The notes: generated from the letters alone by a model not told the origin. A DNA stretch of 64,000 nt from Asparagopsis taxiformis (GCA_030407315.1 JALQPE010003059.1:1-64000); one strand, 5' to 3'; positions 1-11,131 are shown, numbered from the stretch's first letter. Program-made: numbers and translations.

Positions 1-60
1 CGTGGTCGAACGCTCAATTTTTTCGCAACAAAATCGTGTGCCCGCATCACGCGAGGGTTT

Positions 61-2704
61 TCAGTTTGCAACCAGCGGCGCAGGGAAGGTGGCCAATAAT
101 GTACCGGTTTCTCCATGTGCTCGCGCGACGCAATCGACTCTGGCACAGCTGCCAGAGGTACTGCCGAATATATTTCGGGAACCTCTGGTACGGGGAAGGC
201 CAGGTGGGGGTTCGATGATCCTGCGTTCCCTCTGCGTACGCATCGTGACAGAGGGGGACGCCAAGAACTTCTCAGCACTCTGTTTCGCTTCTGTCGTGAC
301 CCTCATGTCAGTGTTGTTTGAAAGAATTACACGTGACATGACTGCACACAGCTTTGGAAGCGATCGTACCACACACAATTTGTCCATGTCACTGCCGACG
401 AAAACACGGTGCTCAGGCAAGCTCATAGCTGCTTTTCCCGTCGCGAAAGTGCCAGAGAATGGATCGACAACAATATCACCAGGCTGTGAATGCTGGCTGA
501 TCAACTCCATCATGAGAGCGACGCTCTTCTGCTCTGCACGAACTCTGACCGTAGCACCGGTTGTGCTCCTTGTTCGCCACACCATCTCATTCGAATCGAT
601 GGCGGGCATATTGATGGTGACGTTGCACCACGCCGGGTACGTGCCGTCCATGTATCCGTGGTTCCTATAGGCCACCATCTCGCTTCCGGTCTTGAACGGA
701 ACACCTCGCTTCCAGAAGTGGATAGCGACCTCTGCCATGTTCATGCGTTGGTACCTCTTCCGCCCCGGCATTTGATAGAGGTGCCCAGGTAGTCGGACAA
801 ACAACAGAGGTACCTCGTCAACGAAGAAAACTGAATTCCGAACGACGTCCTCCTCCTCCTCGTCCTCCTCCTCATCCGCACTTTCTTCGCCACTGTGCTG
901 CGATGCTTCGGAGTCCGAATTCATGGACGTAACCTCTTCTTCATCCGACCCGTCATCACTGGCAGCAGTATCGGTTGGGCCTTCTGACTGCGGTCCTTTG
1001 TACGTTTCCAAGTAATGGAACCATTCGTAGAACTGCAAAACCGAGCAGAACACGATGCCGTGGCCACCGGGGCGCAACAGCTCGTCAAACACTTCGATGC
1101 TAGCCTGCATATCTTCTGCAGTTAGCCTGTCGTACGAAGAGTTGGAATCGTTCCTCTTACGACGAACATTGTAGGGCGGATCAGTCAGAATGAGCTGAAC
1201 GTTGCCCGTGATGGGCACGTGTTCTCGGCTCTCGTCGGCACTGACCAAATCTTCGAAAGGGACGTCGTACACCCGGCAATACTGACTCATTTTCGAAAGA
1301 AAGTCCTTTGCGAGAGCCTGCCCTTCACTTTCCTGCTCTTCTGTCGCATGGGGTGACGGTGACGGGGGAGACGGCCCTTGGGCAGTAAGACTGGTCCTCC
1401 CAGGTCCAAGTTGAAGCCTGGTTGTGTGTCTTGTCGACGGAACCAAACCTCTCCCTCCTGTGTTGCGACGAGTGGGAGTGTCATCAACCGGCTTGGGGAC
1501 CTTTTCTGCGTCCGCGGCTTGTGGTGCCGGGCGGAGGACAGCCATAACGTCTTCGTCGAGGGTGTCAAAATACGCTGGCAGCTTGTCCGGATTTCCGCTT
1601 GAGAAGTATATTTCCAGTGCCCCCCAGCGGTCGGACTCCGGCCAGGTGTACAGGTCCGGGTTGACGATAAGAAACTGCAACCGGTCGAAGAACTTCCTCA
1701 CAAGGTCCCTAAATGCACTGTGCTGCGCACTGGTTCTTGTCTCTACTTTTCCACCATATCCATCAGGATGAGATAGGGGAGCTTTGTTGTGGTAGAGATC
1801 TAGCTTCTGCTCCATCGGTGCGAATAGACCTTCATCGAGCACGTCAAACCAATGCTCACTGCTGTCGAAAATGATGTACGGCGCCATCAACTCTTCGAAG
1901 CTGGAAAACTTTGCGGCGTAGGCCACATCGGTCCAAGCATGGTATAAAACTTGAACCACGTAACAAGCTCGATTAGTGCTTTTCCGATGGGCTGGGACGC
2001 GTGCGGCTTCGTTCCCCTCTTCGGCCGCATCTCCTATTCGGCGACGCGGCAGGTTCTTGTTGTGATTTCGGATGATAGACAACGCTTGGAAATACATCAA
2101 TACCTCGAACGTTTCCGGTGGAGCAAGAACGAAGGCGCTTGGTTCCCCGCGCTGCGGCGCCTGTAGTGGCGAAGGAAGCATGTTACATCCAATAAGGAAG
2201 GTCTGCGGCACGATCCCAGAAAGGATGCAGTGCTCAACCATTGCCCATGCCCGATACGCTCATCCTGTCTTGAAAACTCGGCAATGGGTAATGCCAGACG
2301 AACAATCTGCTTGGCTCGCTCAACGTTCATCTCTGCCATGACGATTTCGGCAACATCCGCCTCGACTCCAGCATTCTTCGAACGACCGCTGAAGGACATG
2401 CTGAGTCGACCTTGCAGCGCCACAAATTGTTCTTCCGTGCCCTGCGCAACCCAAGCGCCAAGGTCCGCGTATGTGAAACCTCCCGGCTTGTCCGTCAAGT
2501 CTGCGAAACTTGAGTGGGCGAATAAATCCAGCAAGAGGCGGAGGAAGTCTTTGCCAGCGAGAGTAGTTTCGCGGGCGGCGCGACCTACGTTTCGACGTGT
2601 ACCATGTCACTAGAATCCTCCCAAGGGCTAGCGGGTTCGCGCAGAATTGGCACGGTTGCGTCGTCAACGATCGGATTGCTGTTGCGCCTGCGCTTATTCG
2701 TCAT
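61..2704 (-). pseudogene. Frame-broken beta-class DNA (N6-adenine / N4-cytosine) methyltransferase
   Basis: The main open frame runs from 2241 down to 61 (726 codons). It carries motif IV DPPYN (codons ~354-358), which holds the target base in amino-methyltransferases, and further on the SAM-binding motif I, DPFSGTFATG (~593-602). Motif IV before motif I is the order of beta-class N6-adenine/N4-cytosine enzymes (N6_N4_Mtase family). About 40 residues rich in Asp, Glu and Ser (~428-467) lie between the motifs; they look like a linker and are not part of the bacterial fold. Upstream, protein-like sequence continues in two other frames: one near 2534-2240, and one from an ATG at 2704 to about 2590. 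The original gene was therefore probably ~880 codons from 2704, with frame breaks near 2590 and 2235. These could be real decay or assembly indels. The ~350-residue N-terminal half resembles nothing I know. It lies beside transposon genes, so transposon origin is possible but unproven. Confidence 0.7.
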
Positions 2705-3029
2705 AATGGAATGAGTGGAAAATTCGGTACAGGATGGCGACCGCTCGGCGAGACAGTCAAATTTGACGACGTATCTCGTGACGTTTGCACTCTTTCGTGA
2801 GGAACACTGGTTGATATCGAACGGAACAGAGTATACGGGTACACAGCACTGGAAAGGTCTTGAAACCCGTAACCGGTGTAGGTAATAAGTTGTGACGGAT
2901 ACGTGGTAGAGAAAAAATTTAAAAAGATTGTGATTCCCTGCCTTTGAGTGTTGTACTGCAAGGCCGCCAGTCACATAGGTTGACACAGGTGCCTCACGCT
3001 TACCAGGTGAGCGACATCCGGACGGCCAC
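2705..3029. other. Upstream region of the methyltransferase, no gene seen
   Basis: Non-coding by inspection. The only long open frame here is the upward extension of the methyltransferase start frame and lacks protein-like composition. It would hold the promoter of that gene; no clear core element is visible. Confidence 0.4.
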
Positions 3030-3222
3030 TGGACGTGGGGATGTCCGACTCAGATGCATTGCTGGCCAGCCCAGAAATTCTACAATTTCGGGCAGAAAAA
3101 ATATTGCAAAAAACATCGATTTCGGCGGTCGATTGTGCCGTACGGCACACCCCCATCTCAAAAACATGTTCACATGTGCATGTTTTTGAGAATAGCCCAA
3201 ATTTTAATTCAAAGCAGGATGC
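3030..3222 (+). repeat. Multi-hairpin dispersed repeat, copy 1
   Basis: One of eight copies in this window of a ~190-bp repeat. In order it holds: a gacgtcc-type start; an inverted repeat around CCCAGAAATT...AATTTCGGG; a half-stem ATTTGGGC (imperfect here: atttcggcg); the 16-bp perfect palindrome TGTGCCGTACGGCACA; the hairpin AAAAACATG(10-nt loop)CATGTTTTT; and the closing half-stem GCCCAAAT. There is no coding capacity. Lack of a gene and strong folding suggest a MITE-like element or a structured RNA. Confidence 0.75.
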
Positions 3223-3484
3223 AGATATTCGTCTTCTACCATTGTCAGAACACATTCGTATAACCACATTTGGAGAACCTGAGCCCAGAGCTATCGGTTT
3301 TGGCGGGAGCTAAGCCATATCTCATATAATCAGTAACTACTTCCCGCCAGCTGAGTGGTGGAACCCCTGCTATTTCTACCAACGAGACATACGGGGTGTC
3401 AACTCGGCAATCGTATATGATTTGGGTGCTAAATTTATTCAAGAGACGAATGGGCTTCGAAAAGGAGCCCAACTACGTCTACTT

Positions 3485-3852
3485 GTGATCCATGGGTATA
3501 GGACTATTCTATTCTTCTCCAGGCTTCCACCGTAGCCGCCTCCTCCGCCTCCGTTAATGGAAAGAATATCCGAACCGCACCTCAACATGTTCTTCATGTG
3601 ATCCATGGGTACTGACATCTCACATGCTCTCCAGGCTTCCACCGTAGCCGCCTCCTCCGCCTCCGTTAATGGCAACAATATCCAAACTGGACCTCTACAT
3701 GTTTTTCTTGTGATCCATGGGTACTGACATCTCACATGTTCTCCAGGCTTCCTCCAAAGCCGCCACCTCCACCTCCGTTAATGGAAAGAATACCCGAACC
3801 GCAGGCTTCCTCCATAGCCGCCTCCACCTCCGTTAATGGCAAAAACATCTCA
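3485..3852. repeat. Tandem repeat, period ~113 bp, with Gly-rich minus-strand frames
   Basis: The word GTGATCCATGGGTA starts at 3485, 3598 and 3710. Each is followed by a run of CCTCC/GCCTCC triplets and by CCGTTAATGG. The third copy is rearranged, with an extra partial repeat near 3800. Minus-strand frames read as glycine-rich stretches, but stops interrupt them and there is no sustained gene. It is probably a minisatellite. Confidence 0.7.
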
Positions 3853-4309
3853 CCGGGCTGAAAACGGACGGACGACATTGGGTTCGTTCCGCTGCGTAGA
3901 CGTTTAGAATCTTGTTAGAAAAAAGTAAACGAAAGAGAATGACATCTCATCTCTGTCGCAATATGTTCCATTTTCAAGTTCTCGGGTTCCACACCCATCA
4001 AGGCCTGGATCGAACCCTCTTCGATGGATAGGACAAATAGTGGAAGGCTTTTAAGCCTGTGACCAAGCGGCTATTGATTGGTTGGAGGAAGGAAATTACA
4101 GAGGAAATTTAGCTGAGTACGGTGCTCGCGATAGCTGTTAGGTTAAAGTCAAATATGTGTTTCGATTATTTTTCGTACGAAAATGTCTTGCAAAAGACGA
4201 TGCTTTGTCGTTCTCCTGGAGGGAGTCCGTTGCATTGCACTCAATTCGAGAGCATCGTCATGAAGGAGAGGATTCTTTCTGCTTGTTAGAATCGGTTTAG
4301 AGCACATAG
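3853..4309. other. Gap with no recognisable gene
   Basis: I see no protein-like frame, RNA gene or repeat in this stretch apart from low-complexity edges of the flanking repeats. Confidence 0.4.
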
Positions 4310-4478
4310 CTAATGCATTACTGGCCAGCCCAGAAATTGTAGAATTTCGGGCAGCAAAAATATTGTAAAAAACCTTGATTTGGGCGGCCGATTGTGCCGT
4401 ACGGCACACCCCCATTTCAAAAACATGTTCACATGTGCATGTTTTGAGAATAGCCCAAATTTTAATTCAAATCAGGGT
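4310..4478 (+). repeat. Multi-hairpin dispersed repeat, copy 2 (5' end eroded)
   Basis: Contains the inner palindrome GTGCCGTACGGCAC, the CATG...CATG hairpin and the pairing half-stems ATTTGGGC and GCCCAAAT. It lacks the gacgtcc start present in copy 3. It is followed at 4480-4670 by a linker (ctaatttggccacaacggcc ... ttcatcatggtcccgcc type) that recurs at 16897-17100 and 17397-17586, so the full repeat unit is nearer 380 bp. Confidence 0.75.
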
Positions 4479-4670
4479 GTCTAATTTGGCCACAACGGCC
4501 CCAGGAACCGACCGCCGCCCCGAGCGGGGTCATCACTGGCTTCTGTAAGCACCAACTGTAAGGCTAAATGGCGTCTGACGAAGGGTCAATTTCAGGCTCA
4601 ATACGCCAGGGACAGGTCTTGGTCCTTGTTCCATCATGGTCCCGCCCCGCTCTCTCACGACCAACCTGAA

Positions 4671-4880
4671 ATGGACGTCCGGTGGATGTCCAGCTCGATT
4701 GCATTGCTGGCCAGCCCAGAAATTCTAAAATTTCGGGCACAAAAAAATATTGCAAAAAACATCGATTTGGGCGGTCGATTGTGCCGTACGGCACACCCCC
4801 ATCTCAAAAACATGTTCACATGTGCATGTTTTTGAGAATAGCCCAAATTTTAATTCAAATCAGGACGTCTTCCGGACATA
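4671..4880 (+). repeat. Multi-hairpin dispersed repeat, copy 3 (full length)
   Basis: The most complete copy. It starts TGGACGTCCGGTGGATGTCC and ends CAGGACGTCTTCCGGACAT, so both ends carry GACGTCC-type words. All inner stems are intact. It lies ~220 bp upstream of the coiled-coil gene. Confidence 0.8.
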
Positions 4881-5097
4881 GGGGTGCTCGCGGCCTAGCT
4901 CGACAGCTGTAATTGTACCTCATTAAATACTGTTGATGACTGCCTACCGTATACAATCTGGGCTGTTGGCGTATTATCCGGTACTTGACCTGACCTGAAC
5001 GTTCATCGCAGACCGTTGTGGTTACCGACACTATACAGCAATCTTTTTTGTATCTCGTGCAACTCAATCGTTCCATCGCTTCCGGGAAAGCTTCATT

Positions 5098-7367
5098 ATG
5101 CCGCCGCGTATTGCGAAGAAAGCTCCAAAGCCTCCGGGCCTCCAGAAAACCCGGTCAGCAGCTGCTGTATCGAGTGCCCGACAATCCCGTGCGAAGAAGC
5201 GGTCTGGGCCTACCGGCAGCATTGAACCGCGGTCCGGTAGTCGCAAGACGGACCGGCGCAGATCTGGGGATCCGCAGCGAGAAAGTGAGGAAGGAGGAAC
5301 GGCGCGGAGAGAGATGGGGCTTGACCGAGGCAAGCGTGCTCGCAGGGACAGTGAACATCATGATGATGACATGATAGTGGCTCAAAACATGTTGGAATTG
5401 CGGCAGAGTGCTATGGCAAAGGTAGTTCCTCCCGGGTTGGCAGATGCGGAGGTGCTGCAGACGGAGTCCCAGCCGGGGGCTTCCGACACACTGGAGGCTG
5501 TGACCCCCACTGCGCCAACTATGCCGAGTACATCAGCCCCAGCAGGTAATGCAGTCAGGGACCCGAGGATAGCGGCAAGGGATGTTGTTTCTGAGCAACG
5601 TTCACAGGATGCCAACTATCATCGGCGGTCAGGTGGTACTGAGGGAGAGAGCAGCCGGAGTGCGGGCCTCGTCACAACAGAGTGTCATTGGTGCCAAATA
5701 TGCGCGTAACGCCCCCGCGACGTCAGGCTATTGGCGATGGAGGACATCATATTCCCGATAGCGTGGGAGATGGGGGGACGGTGAGGGCAGAGAGGTTGCA
5801 TCCGCCGGAATCCATCGATTTAATGGCGAGTCGCATCAATGCGCAGAAGAAGAAGATCGCGGAGCTGGAAAAAAAAGTGTTTAGCCAGGACATAGCAAAC
5901 AAGGCGCTCACCACGGAGATTGTTGCGTTGGAGGCTAAGGTGAAGACTCTGCAGGCGGAAAATGCCAGCCTTACTGCAATTGCGAGAACAGGTAGAATCA
6001 GTGATCACGGTGGCGGTAAGTCGAAAATACAGAAAGCCATTCCTGTGAAATACCTTGGAGTTCTTAGGGCGGTTGAGGAAAACCTGACAAAGTGGTGCAA
6101 GAACGAGACTATGGAGCTGGACCCTATAGCGGAACAAACGCAGAGACGTTGGACTGGACGTACCATCGAGGTAGAGCCGGTAGAAGGGGCACTTTGGAGC
6201 GAAAACGGTGTAGGATATATTGCTACCCCTCCGGGCTATATCATCAAGAATCTGCAGTGGTATACACCTTCGTACAGGGACGAGAGTGATCTGCTGAATG
6301 ACTTGGTGCGACACGTACTGCGTCAAAGTCCGTGGTGTGATGTGTTTTCCGATGAGGAGCAGCGTGTGTGCTGTCAAGAGGCTGTGGCGGGGAGCAAGGA
6401 ATTGAAAGTGAAGGTGACGCAGAAACTGTCCGACGTGATGAGTGCACGGAAGCGTAATGCGAGGGACAGATTGTTCGGTTCGCTGGGGTACACGAAATTA
6501 ATGTCTAGATGCACGATGCTGACGACGCGAGCTGAGATGGACGAGCGAGAGGAACAAAAGCGCGAAGCGTCTGAGAAGCTTTTGAAACGGGAAAGTAACG
6601 GTGATTTGGATATGGGGAGGTGGCGAACGGCACCGTTCTCAGAGCTGCGATACAGCAAAGGCTTGGTTCCTGACAGCTTCGAAATGGAAGTGAATGGTGA
6701 TGCATGGTTTAACAACCGAGTAGCTGTGAATGTGCTGGACATCTTCAGGGGTTATTCGATACGACCAGAACAAGTAATGGACATAGAGACGAGCATACTA
6801 ACGCTGGCGCGCCTGGATGCTTGGCTAGTGACTACTGTGGAGTGTTTGGATGAACCGAAGGGGAAAGGAGGTGCACGGCAGAAGGAGTTTACAAGGCGGT
6901 ACAGTCAATATGTGGGGGTAGCTTTTCAGCAATTAGTTGGTATGGTGGTGTACTGCATGTCTTGTCTCCAAGGCTCGCAAGCAAGGGAAGAAACGGACGT
7001 TGTCGAGAGCGAACAGCGGACTAGTGCACAGTCACGGCATGTGTTTGCAAGCCGTACTGTGACGAGAGAGGCTGTTGAAGTGTGGCAAAGCGGAGAGGGG
7101 TCTGGAATTGTTCATGTCGTTGATGATGTAAACCGCTGCTCATCACTTGTTCTAGTGTCCGAGGATTGGATTCAATCGCATATTACGTCAAACCTCGGTG
7201 CTGTAATGGATTGTGTGATTGCGCAAGGACTAATTGGCGCAGAACTTTTCGTCGTTGACCCATATGCTGGACACCTGAGTGCAAACCTGAATGTCGAAAT
7301 CAATGCCCCACAGTATGGGGCATGGAGCGGCGCCATGCAGCCACTGCTGATAACGGTTTTGGCGTAA
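5098..7367 (+). CDS. Transposon-associated basic/coiled-coil protein of unknown function (two frames)
   Basis: Two overlapping frames. The first (5098-5709, ATG, 203 codons) is very rich in Lys, Arg and Ser with RGKRARR-type basic clusters, likely a nuclear or nucleic-acid-binding tail. The second opens at 5643 and runs to 7367. It starts with a coiled coil (about 5820-5985: SRINAQKKKIAELEKKV and following heptads) and continues as a ~450-residue globular part I cannot assign. The two halves read as one protein of ~740 residues. A frame change in the 5643-5709 overlap would join them, as would a GT-AG intron from GTAATG at 5546 to the AG at 5681-5682 (137 bp, in phase). It converges on the Plavaka transposase with only 91 bp between the stops, which suggests an accessory gene of the same transposon. 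Membership is an inference. Confidence 0.6.
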
Positions 7368-7458
7368 TGGAGGATGGTTGAAATTAGTGCAGTAAATGTG
7401 ACGTTGACTAGAAGGTTTATCATGTAGTACATTATCAATAGAGTGCTGCGATTTAGAT

Positions 7459-10400
7459 TTATTCTTCTTCATTATCATCTGTGAATTGGTAATCAGTGTT
7501 GGTGTAGAAGCGGTTGAGATAGAAACGGTGGTCCGACCAGTGCATTTGTTTCGTAAATGGCTTGACTGGAAAGTTACTTCGTACGATGTGCACGGTGCCA
7601 GATATAGTAGATGCAGGAATGAGGTCAAACCAAGGACCACCTGCACTGTGGGATGCAGTGTCATTGCTGTCAACGGATCCGTTGTCCGGGTCCCATGTGG
7701 ACCACTTTAAACAAATGCACCCAAGTGATTTTTCCACAGCGGTTTTTGGGGCAAAGCAGGTCATATACTGAACGAAAGCGAGTTCTACAGGTTGAAACAG
7801 GTTTGGAGACTGCAGGCGTACCAGTGCCAGGACGCGCCCTACCCATATGGTTCTGTAGTCATCGGCAGTTCCGGAGATGACGACAAAGGAGTACTGCGAT
7901 CTCTTTGCGGGGCCGAACGATGAAGTTGCAAAGACGCGCTGCTGCTTGTGCCTCGACACGTTTGTGGGGCGAAGCATGCCACTGTGCGGGTCAAAGTCGT
8001 CGGCATCTGGGACGTACCCTCCCATGACGTAGGCGGACTTTACCACGGTGACGGAAATGTCCATGTCATGTATTGGAGGGCCTTCTGCCGTGGCGCGCAG
8101 TCTAGCGAGGGTGAGGAACGCTTGTGCAGCTGTGTCACCGAGTTGCTGGAATAGCGTTATGGTGCCAGACGGGAACGAGGAGTTGTGCAGCGGCAAAAGA
8201 GTGGCAGGATCGGGCTGTCCGTCGATATCTGCAACGAGGAGGGTTGCATCGGGCAGCAGGGAGGCAAAGTCGTGCAGTGCAACGGTGAATCCGTCGCGAA
8301 CGAGTACTGCACCGTCTGTGGGCGATATCATGCGTGCGTTTCCCAATGTGTTCGATGGGGTATGACCAGTTGGAGTGGCCAAGGAGAATTCCATGTGGCG
8401 AATAGTCTCTTCCATGGCTGTGGAGCGCCTTCGAGAGGTTTTCCTATAACTCTGTTTGAACAGAAGATGCGAGTGTTCGTAGGGGCCTGCATCAATGTGT
8501 TCCAGGGCGCCATATCTCTGCAAGTCACCGGGAAGATGGTCTAGAAGATGGAACTTGAAAGTTTTGAGACCTGTGGTGTGGAATGGGCCGAGGGTGGAGA
8601 GCATTGATTGTTTGAAATAGGAAATGGAGTTTGGAGGCTTTCTAGTTCGGCGGCAGTCCAGTGCTTGATGCGACCGCGTTTCATGACCCATGCGACGAGG
8701 TCAGAGTATTGCGTGCAGATGGAAGTGAGGGGGGCTGTATCTACTTCGTCACAGCATGTGTCAATGAATGCTGCGATGAAAGGGAACACCATGTCGACAT
8801 GGTGATAGTCTTTGGCTGCGAGCATGCCGCGTATGCCGTCCTCCGTGAAAAGGCCGTTCAAATTGGTGCCCTTCTCACCCTTGGAGAAGTCGACATGAAG
8901 ACCGGTGATGTAGTAGTCGCGTTCGATAGCGGACAGAATGCTGTTTGAGCCGGCGAGGATGGATTTTTTCACCTTCTTGAAGGTGCGAGGTGTCCCGGAA
9001 TGGGAGGCAGTGGTGGTGAGGTCTGGGGAGCTGAGGCGGTGGACAATGCACTGTTTGATGAGCTTTGAGATGCCGAGGTGGAGATTGTGCAGAGGCTCGA
9101 AGGAGAAAATGTTGTAGGGGTCTAGGGGACTGTTGGTGGGTAAAAGAGCGGTCGATTCGAGGACAGAGTGTTGTTCGAGGAGGGAGAGAGCTTCGAGCGG
9201 AGCAGTTGTATGCTCCTGAGCGCTCTCTTGGCGTGCAGAGCGTGTATCATCGAGGGAGCGGGGCTGGTGTGGCGCGCTGGATTCAAGTTGAGTGGCGGGG
9301 ATGTAGCAGCGGTGGCAGGGATGTGTGGTGGTAGTGCTGTTGCGAGTGCATGAGAGCTCTTTGGCCTCTGGAAAGTCGCAGCAATAATTGGCTAGGATGG
9401 GAAAGCATTGGCGGGCAGTTGCAGTGGAGTCTGTGCAGGGGAACCCGGAAGAGAACGCGGTGGATAGGGACGAAAACACTTTTTCGAGTGCTTTATGAAG
9501 AATATCAATTTTGCGAGCGCGACTAGCAGAACTAGAGGTTGTCGGCATTTCATCACCGAACAAGGCGTTGGACGAAGGGTTAACAATGTACGGAAGATAC
9601 CCGACGATGGTGAGGCCGGTACGGATGCAGTGGCGACGGAGGGGGGCGGAGAAGTTGAGCAGTGTGACGTGTATGGGGTATGCGACGATTGCGGAGCTCT
9701 TGAGGCTTGTGCTGCTCTTGTCGGAGTACACTTGGAGGAGGCCGGCAAAGGAGGAAGCGGTGGGATCATTTTCCTCTGCCCATACGACCTGTGGATCTTC
9801 CGAGAGCTGCACGCGCTGTCTAGTAACCTGGTGCAGCGTTTTCGCGAATTCTGTGTGTAGGGGATGAGAAAATATTGCGGTGCCGTCTGGGGCGGTCTGT
9901 GGGGAGGGGTGGAAGAGAGTATTTTGGTCGTTAGCCAGTGCTAACTGCCTGCGGAGCATGTCGACTGGGTCGCGGAGGTACAGCTGTGCCGAGTACTTAC
10001 CAGTTTTGTCTGGAATGATGTGGCTCTTGTAACCTTCGGTGCGGAAATGTGTTTCGACCATGGAAGCGGTAACGTGGCGACATTCTTCTACGGTGCGAAC
10101 GGCGCTGTTGAACTTTTCTAGGGAGAATGCGGGGTCTTGTAGGATGGTGATGACTTCGCTCACGCGGCCAGCGCCGGCCTTGTACTCGAGGGTTGTGAGA
10201 CTGGCGGCGAGGGATTGCACGAGGAGGTCTGCGCGGGAGGGGGTTGAGGTTGGTGGCAGTGAAGCGTCACAGGGTGAGTCGCTGGAGGAAGCACGACCAG
10301 ATTCTGGGTCTGGGGAGCTGGGTTGCGGGGAATCATGGTCGCCGTTTCGAGCAGGCTCATGGGTGACGGCAGGGACACGAGCGTTGTTGAAATGTTGGGG

Positions 10401-10496
10401 AGAGGGGTTGAAACGGTAGCGACACGTTCGCTCATGCAGCGCGAGCGCATAAGCATCTACGCAGTAGTAGAAGCACCCTTCATACTTGCATTCCAT
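7459..10496 (-). pseudogene. Plavaka-type (CACTA/EnSpm superfamily) transposase, split by one frame change
   Basis: Two frames on the minus strand make one transposase of ~1,010 residues: 10496-8541 (651 codons) and then, in the next frame, to 7459. The N-terminus has a C2HC zinc-finger-like start (Cys3, Cys8, His22, Cys25). The core has VYSDKSSTSLKSSAIVAYPI, equivalent to the YSDKT...YPV block of Plavaka transposases, followed by LRRHCIRTGLTIVGYLPY. A YCCDFPEAKELSC...HPC block and LHNLHLGISK correspond to the later DDE-domain blocks. The second frame supplies FKFHLLDHLPGDLQRYGALE and the helical C-terminus. The break lies within TTTCCTATTTC near 8620 and needs one base; I see no standard slippery heptamer or intron there. 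The copy is therefore either recently inactivated or hit by an assembly indel. The start ATG is followed at once by the zinc finger, which supports it. Confidence 0.82.
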
Positions 10497-11093
10497 GTCG
10501 AGTTTTGACGCAAAAGGGAGGATTGCGAGCTGAACAGGGGAGACTGTGCCGTCCAGATGCGACCAATTTTATTTTTGTGGTGCTTTCGAGACTTGGAATG
10601 TAACGTGTTCGTAGTTTTTTGGGTAGTAGTTTTGTGCTCACTCCAGCTGACATCCCAACGGTGGAATTTAACCGAGAGTTCAATCATTTCCAACTGTTAC
10701 ATCACATTGCGTGCTGGCAACGTGTGCATGGAAGGACGAACGACTGCCCTGGGAGATGAATTTTCAATTAATTCATTTGTAATAATAAACTTTTTTATTT
10801 CCAAACTTCGTGGAATCTGAATGTGCTTTACAGCGGATATGCCACAGATCATGTAAGGAAAGCAAATGGATTCTCATATATATGATTATATGTTTATATT
10901 CGTTGTTCTCGATCCGGATCTCTTTGTTCGGGGAATCAGAGACCATGGCTTGGGCCATACTCAATCTCACTGCCGGCGATGATTTCGAGTATGCACAGCA
11001 AGACTTAAGCGGACGCAGAAAGCTGTCCGGTCGACGCCGCAGGCTCCACTCCGCCCTCATCACCGACTGATCTTCTTTGACCGACTTTGCTTT

Positions 11094-11131
11094 GTACGTG
11101 CGCGAATCTTGATCAAGATTCGCGCACGTAC
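11094..11131. repeat. Perfect 38-bp palindrome
   Basis: GTACGTGCGCGAATCTTGA is followed directly by its exact reverse complement with no spacer. It lies just upstream of the intron array in copy A and is missing at the matching place in copy B, so it was gained or lost after the copies separated. Confidence 0.9.

Noticed and set aside
2..670. Plus-strand open frame of 222 codons at the window start
   Set aside because: It lies antisense to the methyltransferase frame, which has recognisable catalytic motifs; the plus frame has none.
3035..3313. Short frames reading through the hairpin repeats (for example PSQKHVHMCMF)
   Set aside because: The same peptide recurs at every repeat copy in several frames; it is a by-product of the repeat, not a gene.
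1..10496. Window treated as a complete transposon with both ends visible
   Set aside because: No reverse-complement copy of the minisatellite or of the terminal cttccgaaaacacagacg is present in the left 10 kb, so the left end is outside the window or lost.
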